DNA of 64,000 bases, from assembly GCF_003946465.1 (NCBI RefSeq), contig NZ_RHOL01000011.1, positions 1 to 64,000 on the forward strand, read 5' to 3'. Below are positions 17,002 through 26,255 of the stretch, piece by piece. The DNA is from Lacticaseibacillus hegangensis. GTDB lineage: Bacteria > Bacillota > Bacilli > Lactobacillales > Lactobacillaceae. Numbering within the stretch: the first letter of the stretch is position 1; each line of letters starts with the position of its first letter. The notes under the pieces were generated by a model. That model saw nothing but the letters and a program-made list of their open reading frames with translations, made no database searches and was not told where the DNA came from. Made by a program: the position numbers and the translations under genes.

Positions 17002-19284
17002 TCACACCGCGGGATGCAGCCACTGCGTCAAACCAGTCAATAGGATCCCGACCACCAGCGTCAGGGCAAGCGCCAGCAAAATGATAGGTATCCGAATCGC
17101 GGCGACGCCAAGGCCGAACGCGGCCAACCCCACCGTCACAACGGTGTTGCCAGCGATCGCCCAATTGACCTGCTTGCTGGCAGCACTCGCCCAAAATGGT
17201 TTGGTCGTGCGGGTCATCAGGATGGTGAGCATCGCGCTAAACATCAGGAAGCAGAACAACCCGGTACTGATCTGAGCCGCGGTTTGCCCGGCGTGAATCA
17301 GCCACAGCAGCCAGCCAAACCCAGCAAGCGTCCACCCACCGGCGTAGAGACCGGCCGTTTTACTCAGCTTTTTCATGTCCCAGCGCTCGGGCTGGCGGCT
17401 GATCTGGGCGTGGTCGGTGCCGAGCACCAGCGTGACCAAATCGTTGAGCAGCGCGACCAGGATCATCGCGTTCAGACTCAGCGGCAAAAAGCCGAAGATC
17501 AGGTAGCCAAAAGTCAGCAGAATGCTCAGCTGGGCCGCTCGCGACAGCTTCGTAATGGTCCAGGTCATCATGCGCTTGTACACCCGGTGACCACTATCAA
17601 GGACGTTGGTGATTGAACTGAGTCCCGGGGTCAGCAGGACCATGCGCGCCGACCGCTTGGCCAAATCCACCGCAGTGGCGACCGCGATGCCTAGGTCCGC
17701 CTGCTTCAGCGCCGGCGCATCATTCACCCCGTCGCCGGTCATCCCGACGATATAACCGGCCTTTTGAAAATTGGTCACCATGGCCAGTTTATCCTCAGGA
17801 ACGACATCGGCGATGCCGGCGAGGTCATCCAAAAGCTGGTGCGGTTTCAGCTCAGAGATAGAAATCACGCGGCCAGGCAAGCCGACCTGCTTGGCCACGG
17901 CCGCCGCGGTTTTCTGGTTGTCGCCGGTCAGCATCAGCACCTTGACGCCGCGGGCGCGAATCTCGGCGAGGGCTGCCGCGCTGTCCGCACGCGGCTGATC
18001 CTGCATGATGAACAACCCGACCATCTGGTCCCCAACGGCAACGGCGGTCGTTCGCCCCGCGGAAAAATCGACGGCTGCCGGCAGCGTAAATAGGGCCGTG
18101 AGTTTGGTCAGCTGCTTCAGGGAGCCCAGCCGCACCGTTTGCGTGCCAGCCTCAGTCGATACCTCAACTTGGGAGTAGCCGGTGCCAGAATCAAACGGTT
18201 GGAAGTGACTTTGAGCTAAGGCAGTGAGTTGTTTTTGTTTTGCATAATTTTGAACGGCCGCATCGATCACGCTGGGCTTGCGCTGATCCGTGGCGGTCAG
18301 CGCAAATTGCAGGACAGTCGTATCTGGCTGCGCCGACAAGTTGTAAAAAGCTACCACACTGGGCTTGTTGGCGGTAATGGTGCCAGTCTTGTCAATCAGC
18401 AGCACGTTCATGTTAGCCGCCTCTTGAATCCCGGTCAGGTCGCTGACCAGGACTTGTTGGCCGCTGAGCACCTTGGCCTCCACGGAGTTGGCCACGGCAA
18501 AACTCGACGGCATGGCGATCGGAATGGTCGCGATCACCAGCATCGCCAAAAACGGCAGCAGCGCCAGCAGACTCTGCCCGCGCACCAGGGTGGCTGCAAT
18601 CAGGATCACCGCCAGCACGGCATCCACCGCGGCCAGGTAGCCGATGATTTTGCCCAGCAGCTGCTGCAAGTGGCCCGGCGCCGAGCTTTTGTTGATGAGG
18701 CTGATGGTTTTGCCGGAGCGGCTGGCCTTTCCGGTCGCCGTGACGCGGCCCACAGCGTGGCCGGCAGTCAGCTCGGTGCCGGCAAACGCGGCATCACCAA
18801 CGCGCCGAGACACGCCTTTGGCCTCCCCTGTGATTGAGCTTTCATTGATGTCGGCGCTGCCTTGCAGCAATTCAACATCCGCCGGCACCAAATCGCCAGA
18901 AGTCAAACTGACCAAGTCGCCGACCACCAGCTCCCGCGCTGGCACCCGATGCCACTGACCATCACGTTTGACCGTCGCCGTCAAGGTCAACTGATCCGTC
19001 AGCCCTGACAGGATCTTGGTCGCCTTGCGGTTCTGCACGGCGCCATTCACGGCGGCAAACAACAGCATCACAATAATGAAGCCGGCCTGAATGCCCTTGC
19101 CAAGGATAATTTCCAGCAGCAGCGCGCCTTCCAGGATCCAGGCGGACGGCTCCCACAGGCGCTGCGCCACTGCCCGCGGAAAACTAAACGGCTTTTCCGC
19201 TACCTCGTTTGGGCCGTCCTTAGCTAGGCGAGACTGCGCTTCGACTTGTGTTAATCCAGAAAGGTGACTTTTTTCCTCTGCCAA
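17002..19284 (-). CDS. Proton-pumping P-type ATPase (P3A, plasma-membrane H+-ATPase type)
   Basis: 760 residues. The start is a TTG at 19284 with GAGGAGGAATCAG upstream. All catalytic motifs are intact: ESSITGEA in the actuator domain (about 145), phosphorylation motif LLIDKTGTIT (about 297-306), KVLMLTGDNQKTA, and MTGDGVNDAPALKQADLGIAV. The N-terminal GLTQVEAQSRLAKDGPNEV and the absence of metal-binding Cys motifs in the membrane helices place it with H+-ATPases of the Pma1 type. It would extrude protons and support acid tolerance. It contrasts with the dead ATPase fragment at 156. No gene is co-transcribed with it. Confidence 0.88.
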   Translation of the reverse strand: MAEEKSHLSGLTQVEAQSRLAKDGPNEVAEKPFSFPRAVAQRLWEPSAWILEGALLLEIILGKGIQAGFIIVMLLFAAVNGAVQNRKATKILSGLTDQLTLTATVKRDGQWHRVPARELVVGDLVSLTSGDLVPADVELLQGSADINESSITGEAKGVSRRVGDAAFAGTELTAGHAVGRVTATGKASRSGKTISLINKSSAPGHLQQLLGKIIGYLAAVDAVLAVILIAATLVRGQSLLALLPFLAMLVIATIPIAMPSSFAVANSVEAKVLSGQQVLVSDLTGIQEAANMNVLLIDKTGTITANKPSVVAFYNLSAQPDTTVLQFALTATDQRKPSVIDAAVQNYAKQKQLTALAQSHFQPFDSGTGYSQVEVSTEAGTQTVRLGSLKQLTKLTALFTLPAAVDFSAGRTTAVAVGDQMVGLFIMQDQPRADSAAALAEIRARGVKVLMLTGDNQKTAAAVAKQVGLPGRVISISELKPHQLLDDLAGIADVVPEDKLAMVTNFQKAGYIVGMTGDGVNDAPALKQADLGIAVATAVDLAKRSARMVLLTPGLSSITNVLDSGHRVYKRMMTWTITKLSRAAQLSILLTFGYLIFGFLPLSLNAMILVALLNDLVTLVLGTDHAQISRQPERWDMKKLSKTAGLYAGGWTLAGFGWLLWLIHAGQTAAQISTGLFCFLMFSAMLTILMTRTTKPFWASAASKQVNWAIAGNTVVTVGLAAFGLGVAAIRIPIILLALALTLVVGILLTGLTQWLHPAV

Positions 19285-19392
19285 ACTGATTCCTCCTCAA
19301 GAAATCCCTTAGACACTACTTCCACTCTACGCTTTTGCCCCCAGCCGCTGAAAGCCCGGTGCGGCTTTTTTACCTTTCTTTCAATTGGACGC

Positions 19393-19431
19393 AAAAACAC
19401 CGAATCCGCAACGTTGCTGCAGATTCGGTGT
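19393..19431 (-). terminator. Intrinsic terminator after the cysteine desulfurase gene
   Basis: ACACCGAATC (19397-19406) pairs with GATTCGGTGT (19422-19431), and T5 follows on the minus strand. Confidence 0.88.
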
Positions 19432-19442
19432 GATGGCAAGGG

Positions 19443-20603
19443 CTATGCCTGAGCCTTTTTACGGAGCCGGTTGACGATTTTGACCAGGGCATCGCTGAAC
19501 TGCACGATGTCCATAGTGGTGTTGAACGCCCCAAAGGACACGCGAATCGACTCGCTGATGCGCGGTGATTCGGCGCCGTACATCGCCGTCAGCACGTGCG
19601 ACGGTTCAAGCGAGCCGGCCGTGCAGGCGGAGCCGCCGGAAATGGCAAAGCCGGCCAGGTCCAGATTGGTCTGCAGCGCGTAAGTCGAAACGCCAGGCAG
19701 CCACAGATTGAACACGTGATTGAGCGCATCCGGCTTCAGCGGCCCGTTGACCTTGAAGTCAACGTCTGCGGCCTTGAGCGCGTGCATGATCTGATCCTTA
19801 AAGCCGTAGTACTTGGCCTGCCGGTCTCCTTTTTCCTGCGGCGTGATGAGGCGCACTGCCTCGGCAAAACCGGCCACGGCTGGCGGGTTCTCGGTGCCGG
19901 CGCGGCGCTTCATTTCCTGCTCGCCGCCGCGCAAAAACGGCGGAAAGTTGATACCGGTGCGCCGGTAGAGAAAACCGATGCCCTTGGGGCCGTTGATCTT
20001 GTGGGCGGAAACACTCAGCATGTCCACGTGCAGCGCGTCGACGTCGATGTCGAGCAGCCCGTACGCCTGAGTCGCGTCCGTGTGGAACCAGGCCTGGTGG
20101 TCGACCAAGCGCTCGCCAATTTGCTGAATCGGCATGCGCGAACCGACCTCGTTGTTGCCCATCATGATCGAAACCAGAATGGTGTCGTCATCCAGCACGG
20201 CGTCAAAGTCGGCCAGACTGATTTCGCCCTCCTCGTTCACCGGCAAATAAGTCACCCTAAAGCCTTCTTTTTCAAGCTGGGCCATGGGCTTCAGTACACT
20301 GAGGTGCTCGATGGCCGTGGTGATGATGTGCTTGCCGAGCCCCGCCCGGGCGTGCGCCGTTTGCATAATGGCCGTGTTGTTGGCCTCGGTCGCGCCGCTG
20401 GTGATCACAATGTCGTTAGGCTTGGCGTGAATGCTTTTGGCCAGCACCGCCCGGCTGTCGTCCATGACCGCGTGCGCTTGCCGGCCGAACCAATGCGTCG
20501 AACTAGCATTGCCAAAATTGGCTTGCATTTGCGTGGTCATGGTCTCGATGACTTTTTTTGCCATCGGCGTGGTGGCCGCGTTGTCGAGATAGATGTGCTC
20601 CAA
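19443..20603 (-). CDS. Cysteine desulfurase (IscS/NifS family)
   Basis: 386 residues, TTG start at 20603 (AAGGAGCGAGAGC upstream). A PLP enzyme: N-terminal YLDNAATTPM, VITSGATEANN, the PLP-lysine region VSAHKINGPKGIGFLYRR, and the catalytic-Cys loop SGGSACTAGSLEPSHVL. It converts cysteine to alanine and passes sulfur on, in lactobacilli most likely to tRNA thiolation (MnmA at 13065, ThiI elsewhere). It lies 12 bases after the MTA/SAH nucleosidase gene, so the two form a sulfur-metabolism operon ended by the terminator at 19393. Confidence 0.95.
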   Translation of the reverse strand: MEHIYLDNAATTPMAKKVIETMTTQMQANFGNASSTHWFGRQAHAVMDDSRAVLAKSIHAKPNDIVITSGATEANNTAIMQTAHARAGLGKHIITTAIEHLSVLKPMAQLEKEGFRVTYLPVNEEGEISLADFDAVLDDDTILVSIMMGNNEVGSRMPIQQIGERLVDHQAWFHTDATQAYGLLDIDVDALHVDMLSVSAHKINGPKGIGFLYRRTGINFPPFLRGGEQEMKRRAGTENPPAVAGFAEAVRLITPQEKGDRQAKYYGFKDQIMHALKAADVDFKVNGPLKPDALNHVFNLWLPGVSTYALQTNLDLAGFAISGGSACTAGSLEPSHVLTAMYGAESPRISESIRVSFGAFNTTMDIVQFSDALVKIVNRLRKKAQA

Positions 20604-20615
20604 AGCTCTCGCTCC

Positions 20616-21308
20616 TTATTTCAAGTTGTGAATGTACGCCAGCAGCATCGCCGCCGAGCGTTTGCCCGCATCAATGATGAAGTCGTCAAAGTTGACCGAG
20701 GCGCTGTCGTCGCCGTTGTCGCTCATCGCGCGGATGATGACAAACGGCGTGTGAAATTCATGCGCGACCTGGCCGACCGCGGCGCCTTCCATTTCGCTGG
20801 CTAAGGCGTCCGGGTACATGGCCAAAATACGCTTGACGGCACTTTGACTCGACACAAACTCGTCGCCGGAAACAATCAGGCCGACATGCGTGTTCAGCTC
20901 AGTTTCGTGCGCCGCCTGCGCAATCGCCTGGACGACTTGCTGATCTGCGTCAAAATACAGCGGCTGCTGCGGCAGCTGGCCTGGCTTGTAGCCAAACGCC
21001 GTCGCATCCACGTCATGGTAGGCGACCTTGCTGGAAATCACGACGTCGCCGATGTTCAGGCCCTGGCCGATACCGCCGGCGGAGCCCGTGTTGATCAAGA
21101 CGTCCGGCTGGTACTGGCTGAGCAGCACGGTTGCGGTCATTCCCGCCTGCACCTTGCCGATGCCCGATTCCACCAGGGTGACCTCGGTGCCGTCAATCGT
21201 GCCGTGGTAATAATGCTGGCTGGCCACGACCCGCTCTTCTTGATTCGCCAGCTTGGGGAGCAGCGTGCGAATCTCCTCTTCCATCGCGCAAATAACGCCT
21301 ATCTTCAT
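20616..21308 (-). CDS. mtnN: 5'-methylthioadenosine/S-adenosylhomocysteine nucleosidase
   Basis: 230 residues, normal length. Motifs: MKIGVICAMEEEI with a catalytic-site Glu, GIGKVQAGMTATVLL, INTGSAGG, VSGDEFV, and SEMEGAAVGQVAHEF with the ribose-binding Glu. The enzyme hydrolyses methylthioadenosine and S-adenosylhomocysteine, recycling by-products of methylation and supplying S-ribosylhomocysteine for LuxS. It is the first of two co-directional genes with the desulfurase. A possible promoter lies in the 60 bases upstream, but no clear consensus is visible. Confidence 0.96.
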   Translation of the reverse strand: MKIGVICAMEEEIRTLLPKLANQEERVVASQHYYHGTIDGTEVTLVESGIGKVQAGMTATVLLSQYQPDVLINTGSAGGIGQGLNIGDVVISSKVAYHDVDATAFGYKPGQLPQQPLYFDADQQVVQAIAQAAHETELNTHVGLIVSGDEFVSSQSAVKRILAMYPDALASEMEGAAVGQVAHEFHTPFVIIRAMSDNGDDSASVNFDDFIIDAGKRSAAMLLAYIHNLK

Positions 21309-21370
21309 TAACTTTCATCCCTTCTATTGTTCAAAAGCAGCTTAATTATTGTACGCCAGCTTGACGAAAA

Positions 21371-21640
21371 TTACAGCTTAAACAGCACCAGCGCAACGAC
21401 CAGCAGCAGCACCACGACGATGCCGATAGCCCAGTTGAGCCGCTTTTTCATGCTGTTGACCTTCTTAAAGGTCTGCTCGTCGAAATCGCCGCGGTGCGGG
21501 GCTCTCGGCGCCTTGCGCGGCTCGTGGGCCGCTTTGGCGTACTCACGCTCGGTTTCCACCCGCTTCTCGTCGCGTTTTTCGGCCTCGCGCTCGGCCTGCT
21601 TTTGTTGCTGGCGGTACTCTTTGCGCGTTAACTCAGGCAT
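21371..21640 (-). CDS. Small C-terminally anchored membrane protein
   Basis: 89 residues from the ATG at 21640 with GGAGGTGCACC upstream. A highly charged N-terminal part (KEYRQQQKQAEREAEKRDEK, probably helical or coiled-coil) is followed by one C-terminal membrane helix (about 68-87, WAIGIVVVLLLVVALVLF). It overlaps the Nudix gene by 8 bases, so the two are translationally coupled. Similar small proteins sit next to this Nudix gene in other lactobacilli. The function is unknown. Confidence 0.8.
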   Translation of the reverse strand: MPELTRKEYRQQQKQAEREAEKRDEKRVETEREYAKAAHEPRKAPRAPHRGDFDEQTFKKVNSMKKRLNWAIGIVVVLLLVVALVLFKL

Positions 21641-22169
21641 GGTGCACCTCCTGCAGCTCCCACAGGGCCAGGCCCAGCGTCGTTTTGGCATCGCAGATCA
21701 GGCCATCAGCTTGGGCCTGCTTGGCCTCGGCCAGCGTCAGCCACTCACCGGTCACAAATTCGCCAACGTCCTGGCTGCGCTGCTCGGCCGGCTTGTGCAG
21801 GTGCCGGGCGGAAAACAGGGTCGACTCGGCGTCGGAAAAACCGGCACTTTGGTAAAAGTGGGTCAGGGGCGCCCACTCATCGGCGGCCAGCTGCGCCTCT
21901 TCATTCAGCTCGCGCTTCGCGGCTTCAAGTGGCGTCTCCCCTGGATTGATCTTGCCTGCAGGCAGCTCGAGAGTCTCCTGGCCTAGCGGAGTGCGCCACT
22001 GCCGGACAAACAGGGCCTTGTTCTGGCTTATCGCCAACACCCCGGCCGCGCCGGTCGTGTGAACCAGCACTCTTTTCGCCATGGTGTCATCCTCCAGTCT
22101 GACCGTGAGCTGGCTCAGCGTCAGAATCTGGTCCTGATAAATCTGCTGTCGTCCTTCGATTTTTTCCAT
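21633..22169 (-). CDS. Nudix hydrolase, ADP-ribose pyrophosphatase-like
   Basis: 178 residues. A complete Nudix box, GKINPGETPLEAAKRELNEEAQL (about 73-95), follows the LELPAG segment typical of ADP-ribose pyrophosphatases (NudF/YqkG). The usual N-terminal dimerisation strands are present (QIYQDQILTLSQLTVRLED). It would cleave ADP-ribose and related nucleoside diphosphates to limit their accumulation. It is first in a two-gene unit with the small membrane protein. In lactobacilli this unit often precedes the mtnN-desulfurase genes, as it does here. Confidence 0.92.
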   Translation of the reverse strand: MEKIEGRQQIYQDQILTLSQLTVRLEDDTMAKRVLVHTTGAAGVLAISQNKALFVRQWRTPLGQETLELPAGKINPGETPLEAAKRELNEEAQLAADEWAPLTHFYQSAGFSDAESTLFSARHLHKPAEQRSQDVGEFVTGEWLTLAEAKQAQADGLICDAKTTLGLALWELQEVHHA

Positions 22170-22347
22170 CTGGGAGCCTTCCTTCTTGTCGCCTGGACAG
22201 GCGCATTCAATCCTATGATACCAATGGCCGGCGAGAATACCAACGCCTTAAGGAATCCTTCAGCAAAGTCCATCTCGAGGCTGATATTTGAGGCCTGATA
22301 TTATGGTAAACTGAAGGCACGAAAGCATATTCAGGAAGTGAAAGACG

Positions 22348-23091
22348 TTGAAAAAAACAGAAAAGCGTATCCGCTGGGTGCGCGTCGGGCTCTGGGCCGC
22401 GGCCGGCCTGGTGATTGGCCTCTTGACCCAGCACCTGTGGGTCGGGCTGTTCGTCATGCTGGTCTTCGCCGGTGCCCGCTTGGTCGGCGAGTTGAGCCGG
22501 CCAGTGGAAAAGCCTGCCACGCCGCCGATCACCCCAGACATGGCCGCCCATTACGCCGAATCCGGGCTGAGCGAAAGCGAGATCAACTTGTTCCGCGAAA
22601 CTATGGACCAGGCCGCAGACGAGATCCACGAATTCGAGGCTATCGCCGACCGCGTGCCCAAAATCAAGACGATTGCCGTTAATGCCGACCTGCTCGACAT
22701 CATGCACGCCTACTTCAAGGCCATCGTGCAGACCCCCAAGAAGCTGGGCGCAGCTGGACATTTTATCTATGAGCAGCTGCCAAACGTCCTGAGCATCGCG
22801 CAAAAATACGAGGCCATCACGCACCACGAGGTCAAGACCCAGGACACCTACGACGTGCTGACCACCGCGGCCAACACCCTGCGCGACCTGGCCGACACCA
22901 TCAAGTCCGGCTACAGCGAGTTTGTGGAAAGCGACATCGACGATCTGGAAGCTGACATCGACTTGGCGAAAAAGCAGATCAAGCCGCGGCTGGCCGAGTC
23001 GACCGAAACCGTCGACCGCAGCGTTCATTTGACACCGGAGCACGCCACCATCACACCAAAATCAGAAGAAACGGGGCAACAGCATGAGTGA
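22348..23091 (+). CDS. xpaC: XpaC-like protein (5-bromo-4-chloroindolyl phosphate hydrolysis family)
   Basis: 247 residues, TTG start at 22348 (GGAAGTG upstream). Two N-terminal membrane helices (about 9-45) are followed by a long helical cytoplasmic part (FRETMDQAADEIHEF...IKTIAVNADLLDIMHAYFKAIVQTPKKL). The family name derives from a B. subtilis phenotype and its true function is unclear. The gene overlaps telA by 8 bases. XpaC-TelA pairing is conserved in Firmicutes, suggesting joint action at the membrane in envelope or anion stress. Confidence 0.88.
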   Translation: MKKTEKRIRWVRVGLWAAAGLVIGLLTQHLWVGLFVMLVFAGARLVGELSRPVEKPATPPITPDMAAHYAESGLSESEINLFRETMDQAADEIHEFEAIADRVPKIKTIAVNADLLDIMHAYFKAIVQTPKKLGAAGHFIYEQLPNVLSIAQKYEAITHHEVKTQDTYDVLTTAANTLRDLADTIKSGYSEFVESDIDDLEADIDLAKKQIKPRLAESTETVDRSVHLTPEHATITPKSEETGQQHE

Positions 23092-24310
23092 TGAAGAAGC
23101 AAAAACAACCGCACCATCAGCCGCAACCAGTACTGCCGCTGATTCAAACTTGGTCGCCGACCTCTTGAGTCAGCCTTTTGCCACCCAGGCCCCAAGCAGT
23201 TCGGCAACTGCCGCACCCGCCGCCACGGCCGCCGAGCACGCGGCGTCGAACCTGACCCCGGAGCAGGAAAAGCAGGCTCAGGACCTTGCAGCGCAGATCG
23301 ACGTCAAGAACAATGACGGCGTGATGAGCTACGGCGCCCAGGCCCAGCAGCAGCTCGGCCAGTTTTCGCAGACAATGCTGGACAAGGTGCAAAGCCAGGA
23401 CACCGGCGCTGTCGGCGACGCCCTCACCAGCTTGATGGCGCGGCTGAACGAAGCCAACCCGGATGAGCTGCGCGCCGAAAACAACAACGTCTTCAAGAAG
23501 CTGTTCGGCAAGGTTCGTCGCTCGATTTTTGAGATCACGGCCAAGTACCAGAAGATCGGTGCGCAAATCGACACGATCGCCGCGCGCCTGACCAAGGAGC
23601 AGCAAGGCCTGCTCAACGACAACAAGATGCTCGATGAACTGTACGCTCAGAACAAAGCCTACTTTGACGCGTTGAACATCTACATCGCTGCCGCCAAAAT
23701 CAAGCAGGACGAGCTGCAAACCAAGACGATTCCTGCCGCTTTGGCCGAGGCCCAGGCGTCCGGCGACCAGATGAAGGTCCAGGAGGTCAACGACCTCAAG
23801 CAGTTTGAGAGCCGCCTGGAAAAACGCGCGTACGACTTGCAGCTGGCCCGCGAGATCACCCTGCAGCAGGCGCCGCAGATCCGCCTGATTCAAAACACGA
23901 ACCAGGCGCTGGCGGAAAAGATTCAGGCCAGTGTCAACACAGCCATTCCGCTGTGGAAGAACCAGGTCGCCATCGCCTTGACGCTGCTCCGGCAAAAAGA
24001 TGCCGTCACTGCGCAGCGTCAGGTTTCCGAAACCACCAACGACCTGCTGAAGAAAAACTCATCAATGCTGAAGATTTCGGCCGTCGAAACCGCCAAGGAA
24101 AACGAGCGCGGCGTGGTCGACATCGAGACTTTGACCCAGACGCAAAACGACTTGGTCGACACCTTGCAGCAAACTCTGCAGATTCAGCAGGAAGGCCGCG
24201 CCAAGCGTCAGGCCGCAGAACAAGAGCTCGGCAAGATGGAAGAAGACCTCAAGAACCACCTGCTCGATTACACCCACGGCAACATGAACCCGCAAAATCC
24301 GCGGGCATAA
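23084..24310 (+). CDS. telA: TelA family toxic-anion resistance protein
   Basis: 408 residues, within the family range. An Ala/Thr-rich N-terminal 60 residues precede the TelA domain, a long alpha-helical protein (MSYGAQAQQQLGQFSQTMLDKV, KKLFGKVRRSIFEI, DLQLAREITLQQAPQIRLIQNTN). Members are linked to tellurite resistance and, in Listeria, to tolerance of cell-envelope antimicrobials; the mechanism is unknown. Translation is coupled to xpaC by an 8-base overlap. The operon ends at a terminator 12 bases after the stop codon. Confidence 0.92.
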   Translation: MSDEEAKTTAPSAATSTAADSNLVADLLSQPFATQAPSSSATAAPAATAAEHAASNLTPEQEKQAQDLAAQIDVKNNDGVMSYGAQAQQQLGQFSQTMLDKVQSQDTGAVGDALTSLMARLNEANPDELRAENNNVFKKLFGKVRRSIFEITAKYQKIGAQIDTIAARLTKEQQGLLNDNKMLDELYAQNKAYFDALNIYIAAAKIKQDELQTKTIPAALAEAQASGDQMKVQEVNDLKQFESRLEKRAYDLQLAREITLQQAPQIRLIQNTNQALAEKIQASVNTAIPLWKNQVAIALTLLRQKDAVTAQRQVSETTNDLLKKNSSMLKISAVETAKENERGVVDIETLTQTQNDLVDTLQQTLQIQQEGRAKRQAAEQELGKMEEDLKNHLLDYTHGNMNPQNPRA

Positions 24311-24321
24311 CCGCTTCTTGC

Positions 24322-24350
24322 AACCAGTCGCTCAGGCGGCTGGTTTTTTC
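24322..24350 (+). terminator. Intrinsic terminator after telA
   Basis: AACCAGTCGC (24322-24331) pairs with GCGGCTGGTT (24336-24345), followed by T. Confidence 0.88.
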
Positions 24351-24361
24351 GTGCGCCGACG

Positions 24362-24395
24362 AAAAAAACCGTACTGCCTAAATCAGGCAGTACGG
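24362..24395 (-). terminator. Intrinsic terminator after the quinone oxidoreductase gene
   Basis: CCGTACTGCCT (24369-24379) pairs with AGGCAGTACGG (24385-24395), with T7 on the minus strand. It is independent of the telA terminator next to it. Confidence 0.9.
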
Positions 24396-24409
24396 CCGCA
24401 TAACGGGAA

Positions 24410-25387
24410 TTAATCTAACACCACCACGTGTTTGCCAACAAAGTGGCCGGACTCCAGGTTGGCCTGAGCCTCTCCGACTGCTGAAAGCCCGTGATAGACC
24501 TTGGCAATCGGGACGGTCAGCGTGCCCGCTTTAACCGCGGCGAGGACTTGGTTGAAGATCTTGGCCGGCAGGTCTTTGGCTTCACCGGCATAACTGGTCA
24601 AGAACTTGCCGCTAGGAATCATGAACGGTGAGAAGTGCTCGATTTCCCAGCCGCCGCCAAGCCCGCCAGTGAAGCAGAGTTTACCAGCTGGTTTGACTGC
24701 GCTTAAGGTGTCCGCCAGCGTCGTGGTGCCGACCAGCTCGAGCGCCTTAGCCACGCCCTCAGGAAGCAGGTCGTGCACCTGGGCGGCAATGTGGCCGTCG
24801 TCGATGAGCACATGATCTGCGCCCATGGCCGTTAGTTTGGCCACCTTGGCCTGGTTGCGCGTCGTGGCGAGCACGGTCGCGCCCAGCATTTTGGCCAGGC
24901 CAATGCTCATGAGCCCAACGGTTGACGAACCGCCGCGGATCAGCACAGTGTCGCCGGCCGCTAGGTTTAGCCCCTTGTTCAGCGAGCCGTAACTGGTCTG
25001 CAACATTTCCGGCAAGGCGCCAACAACGTCCCAGGCAAGGTCAGTCTCCAGCGGAATCATTGCCGCATGCGGCACCAGGCAATACTCGGCGTAAGAGCCG
25101 TCAATCGCCCGGCCGAGGCCGTCCATCATCATCGCCACTTTCTGGCCGCGCTGATACGGTGAGTCGGCAGCTGGCGTGTCGATCACGCCTGTGCCTTCAA
25201 TGCCCAAGATCCGCGGAAACTGGAAATCGCCATCGGATTCGCCCTTGCGGCTGGTGACCTCGGACTCATTCACGCCAAACGCCTTGATCTGCACCACGTC
25301 AAACCCCGCCTTGGCCTCTGGCTTTGGCACCTCAACGGGTTTCAGCTCACTGGCCTCACACGGACCGGTTAATTGAATTGCTTGCAT
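24410..25387 (-). CDS. Zinc-independent quinone oxidoreductase / medium-chain dehydrogenase
   Basis: 325 residues. An N-terminal GroES-like domain (FGVNESEVTSRKGESDGDFQFPRILGIEGTGVI) is followed by a Rossmann domain with VLIRGGSSTVGLMSIGLAKMLGATVLATTRN and a C-terminal HFVGKHVVVLD. The zinc-ligand cysteines of alcohol dehydrogenases are absent, so it belongs with NADPH:quinone reductases of the QOR type. It lies 48 bases after a MerR-type regulator on the same strand, which probably controls it in response to an electrophile or other chemical; that is inference. Confidence 0.87.
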   Translation of the reverse strand: MQAIQLTGPCEASELKPVEVPKPEAKAGFDVVQIKAFGVNESEVTSRKGESDGDFQFPRILGIEGTGVIDTPAADSPYQRGQKVAMMMDGLGRAIDGSYAEYCLVPHAAMIPLETDLAWDVVGALPEMLQTSYGSLNKGLNLAAGDTVLIRGGSSTVGLMSIGLAKMLGATVLATTRNQAKVAKLTAMGADHVLIDDGHIAAQVHDLLPEGVAKALELVGTTTLADTLSAVKPAGKLCFTGGLGGGWEIEHFSPFMIPSGKFLTSYAGEAKDLPAKIFNQVLAAVKAGTLTVPIAKVYHGLSAVGEAQANLESGHFVGKHVVVLD

Positions 25388-25435
25388 ATTCGTTTCCTCC
25401 TCGATTGTCTGACTGAATCGCGTTTCAGGTTCTTG

Positions 25436-26239
25436 TCAGTTCAGCGCGTACTCGAGCCAGCCGTACGCCGTTGCGCCTTGCGCCACCACCGCGTCGTGGT
25501 CATTGATCTGCCACAGCTGTGTGCTCGGATGCAGTCCCGCGGTTTGGCAGAACTGGTTCAGTTCGTTAAGCCCGCGGGTGATTCCGTCAAGGGTGTTGGC
25601 GACGCGCACGCGAACATACCGGCCCGCCGGCTTTTTAATCAGCGGCAGCAGCGTTTCGTCAGACTTGCCCTGCGTTTCTTTTAGAATCCGAAACGAGGCG
25701 GCCATGTAGCCGGCGGGATCATCGACCGGCAAATCGGTCAAATACCCCGAGGTGGCCGTGTTCATCAGGGCCAGCGAATCCAGCTCCTGATAAAACTCTG
25801 AAAACAGCTGGGCCACCTCTTCTTCGGTGCAGTCCACCGCCTTGCGGGAGCACCAGAACGTGGCTGACTTCAGCGTCGCCACCACCGGCGCATACAATTT
25901 GCCTGCCGGCGCCTTGCCGGGCCGCGTCAGCCGCTGCTGGATCACCGCCTGCACGCGCTGCAGATCCTCAATTTGACTGGTGATCTTAGCCTGAGCCGCC
26001 TGCAGCTGCGGGATGGCCTGCCGGTTGTCGGCGGACCTAATGGCCTTGATCTGATCAAGCGACAGCCCAATATGGCGCAGACCCAGAATCGTCATCAGGT
26101 CGTACAGCTGCTGGTACTCGTAGTAGCGATACCCGGCGTCGCTCACCTTGGCCGGCTTAAATAACCCCTGCTCATCGTAAAAGATCAGGGTTCGTCTGGT
26201 GGTGTTGGCTAACTTGGCCATTTCACTAATTTTCAGCAT
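25436..26239 (-). CDS. MerR family transcriptional regulator
   Basis: 267 residues from the ATG at 26239 (AAAGGACAGTGCG upstream). The N-terminal MerR winged helix (KISEMAKLANTTRRTLIFYDEQGLFKPAKVSDAGYRYYEYQQLYDL) and dimerisation helix (about 85-110) are clear. The C-terminal 150 residues look like a GyrI-type effector domain for small organic molecules; no metal-binding cysteine pattern is present. It is encoded upstream of, and presumably with, the quinone oxidoreductase gene, and divergent from the gene at 26451. The intergenic region carries two copies of TTGACTGTCACG in opposite orientation. Confidence 0.88.
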   Translation of the reverse strand: MLKISEMAKLANTTRRTLIFYDEQGLFKPAKVSDAGYRYYEYQQLYDLMTILGLRHIGLSLDQIKAIRSADNRQAIPQLQAAQAKITSQIEDLQRVQAVIQQRLTRPGKAPAGKLYAPVVATLKSATFWCSRKAVDCTEEEVAQLFSEFYQELDSLALMNTATSGYLTDLPVDDPAGYMAASFRILKETQGKSDETLLPLIKKPAGRYVRVRVANTLDGITRGLNELNQFCQTAGLHPSTQLWQINDHDAVVAQGATAYGWLEYALN

Positions 26240-26255
26240 CGCACTGTCCTTTGGG

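Noticed and set aside
19596-20804. A 402-codon plus-strand ORF opposite the desulfurase and nucleosidase genes
   Set aside because: It spans two real genes and their junction on the other strand; a GC-driven shadow frame.
22213-23043. A 276-codon minus-strand ORF opposite xpaC
   Set aside because: Antisense shadow of a gene that has family motifs and an 8-base overlap with telA.
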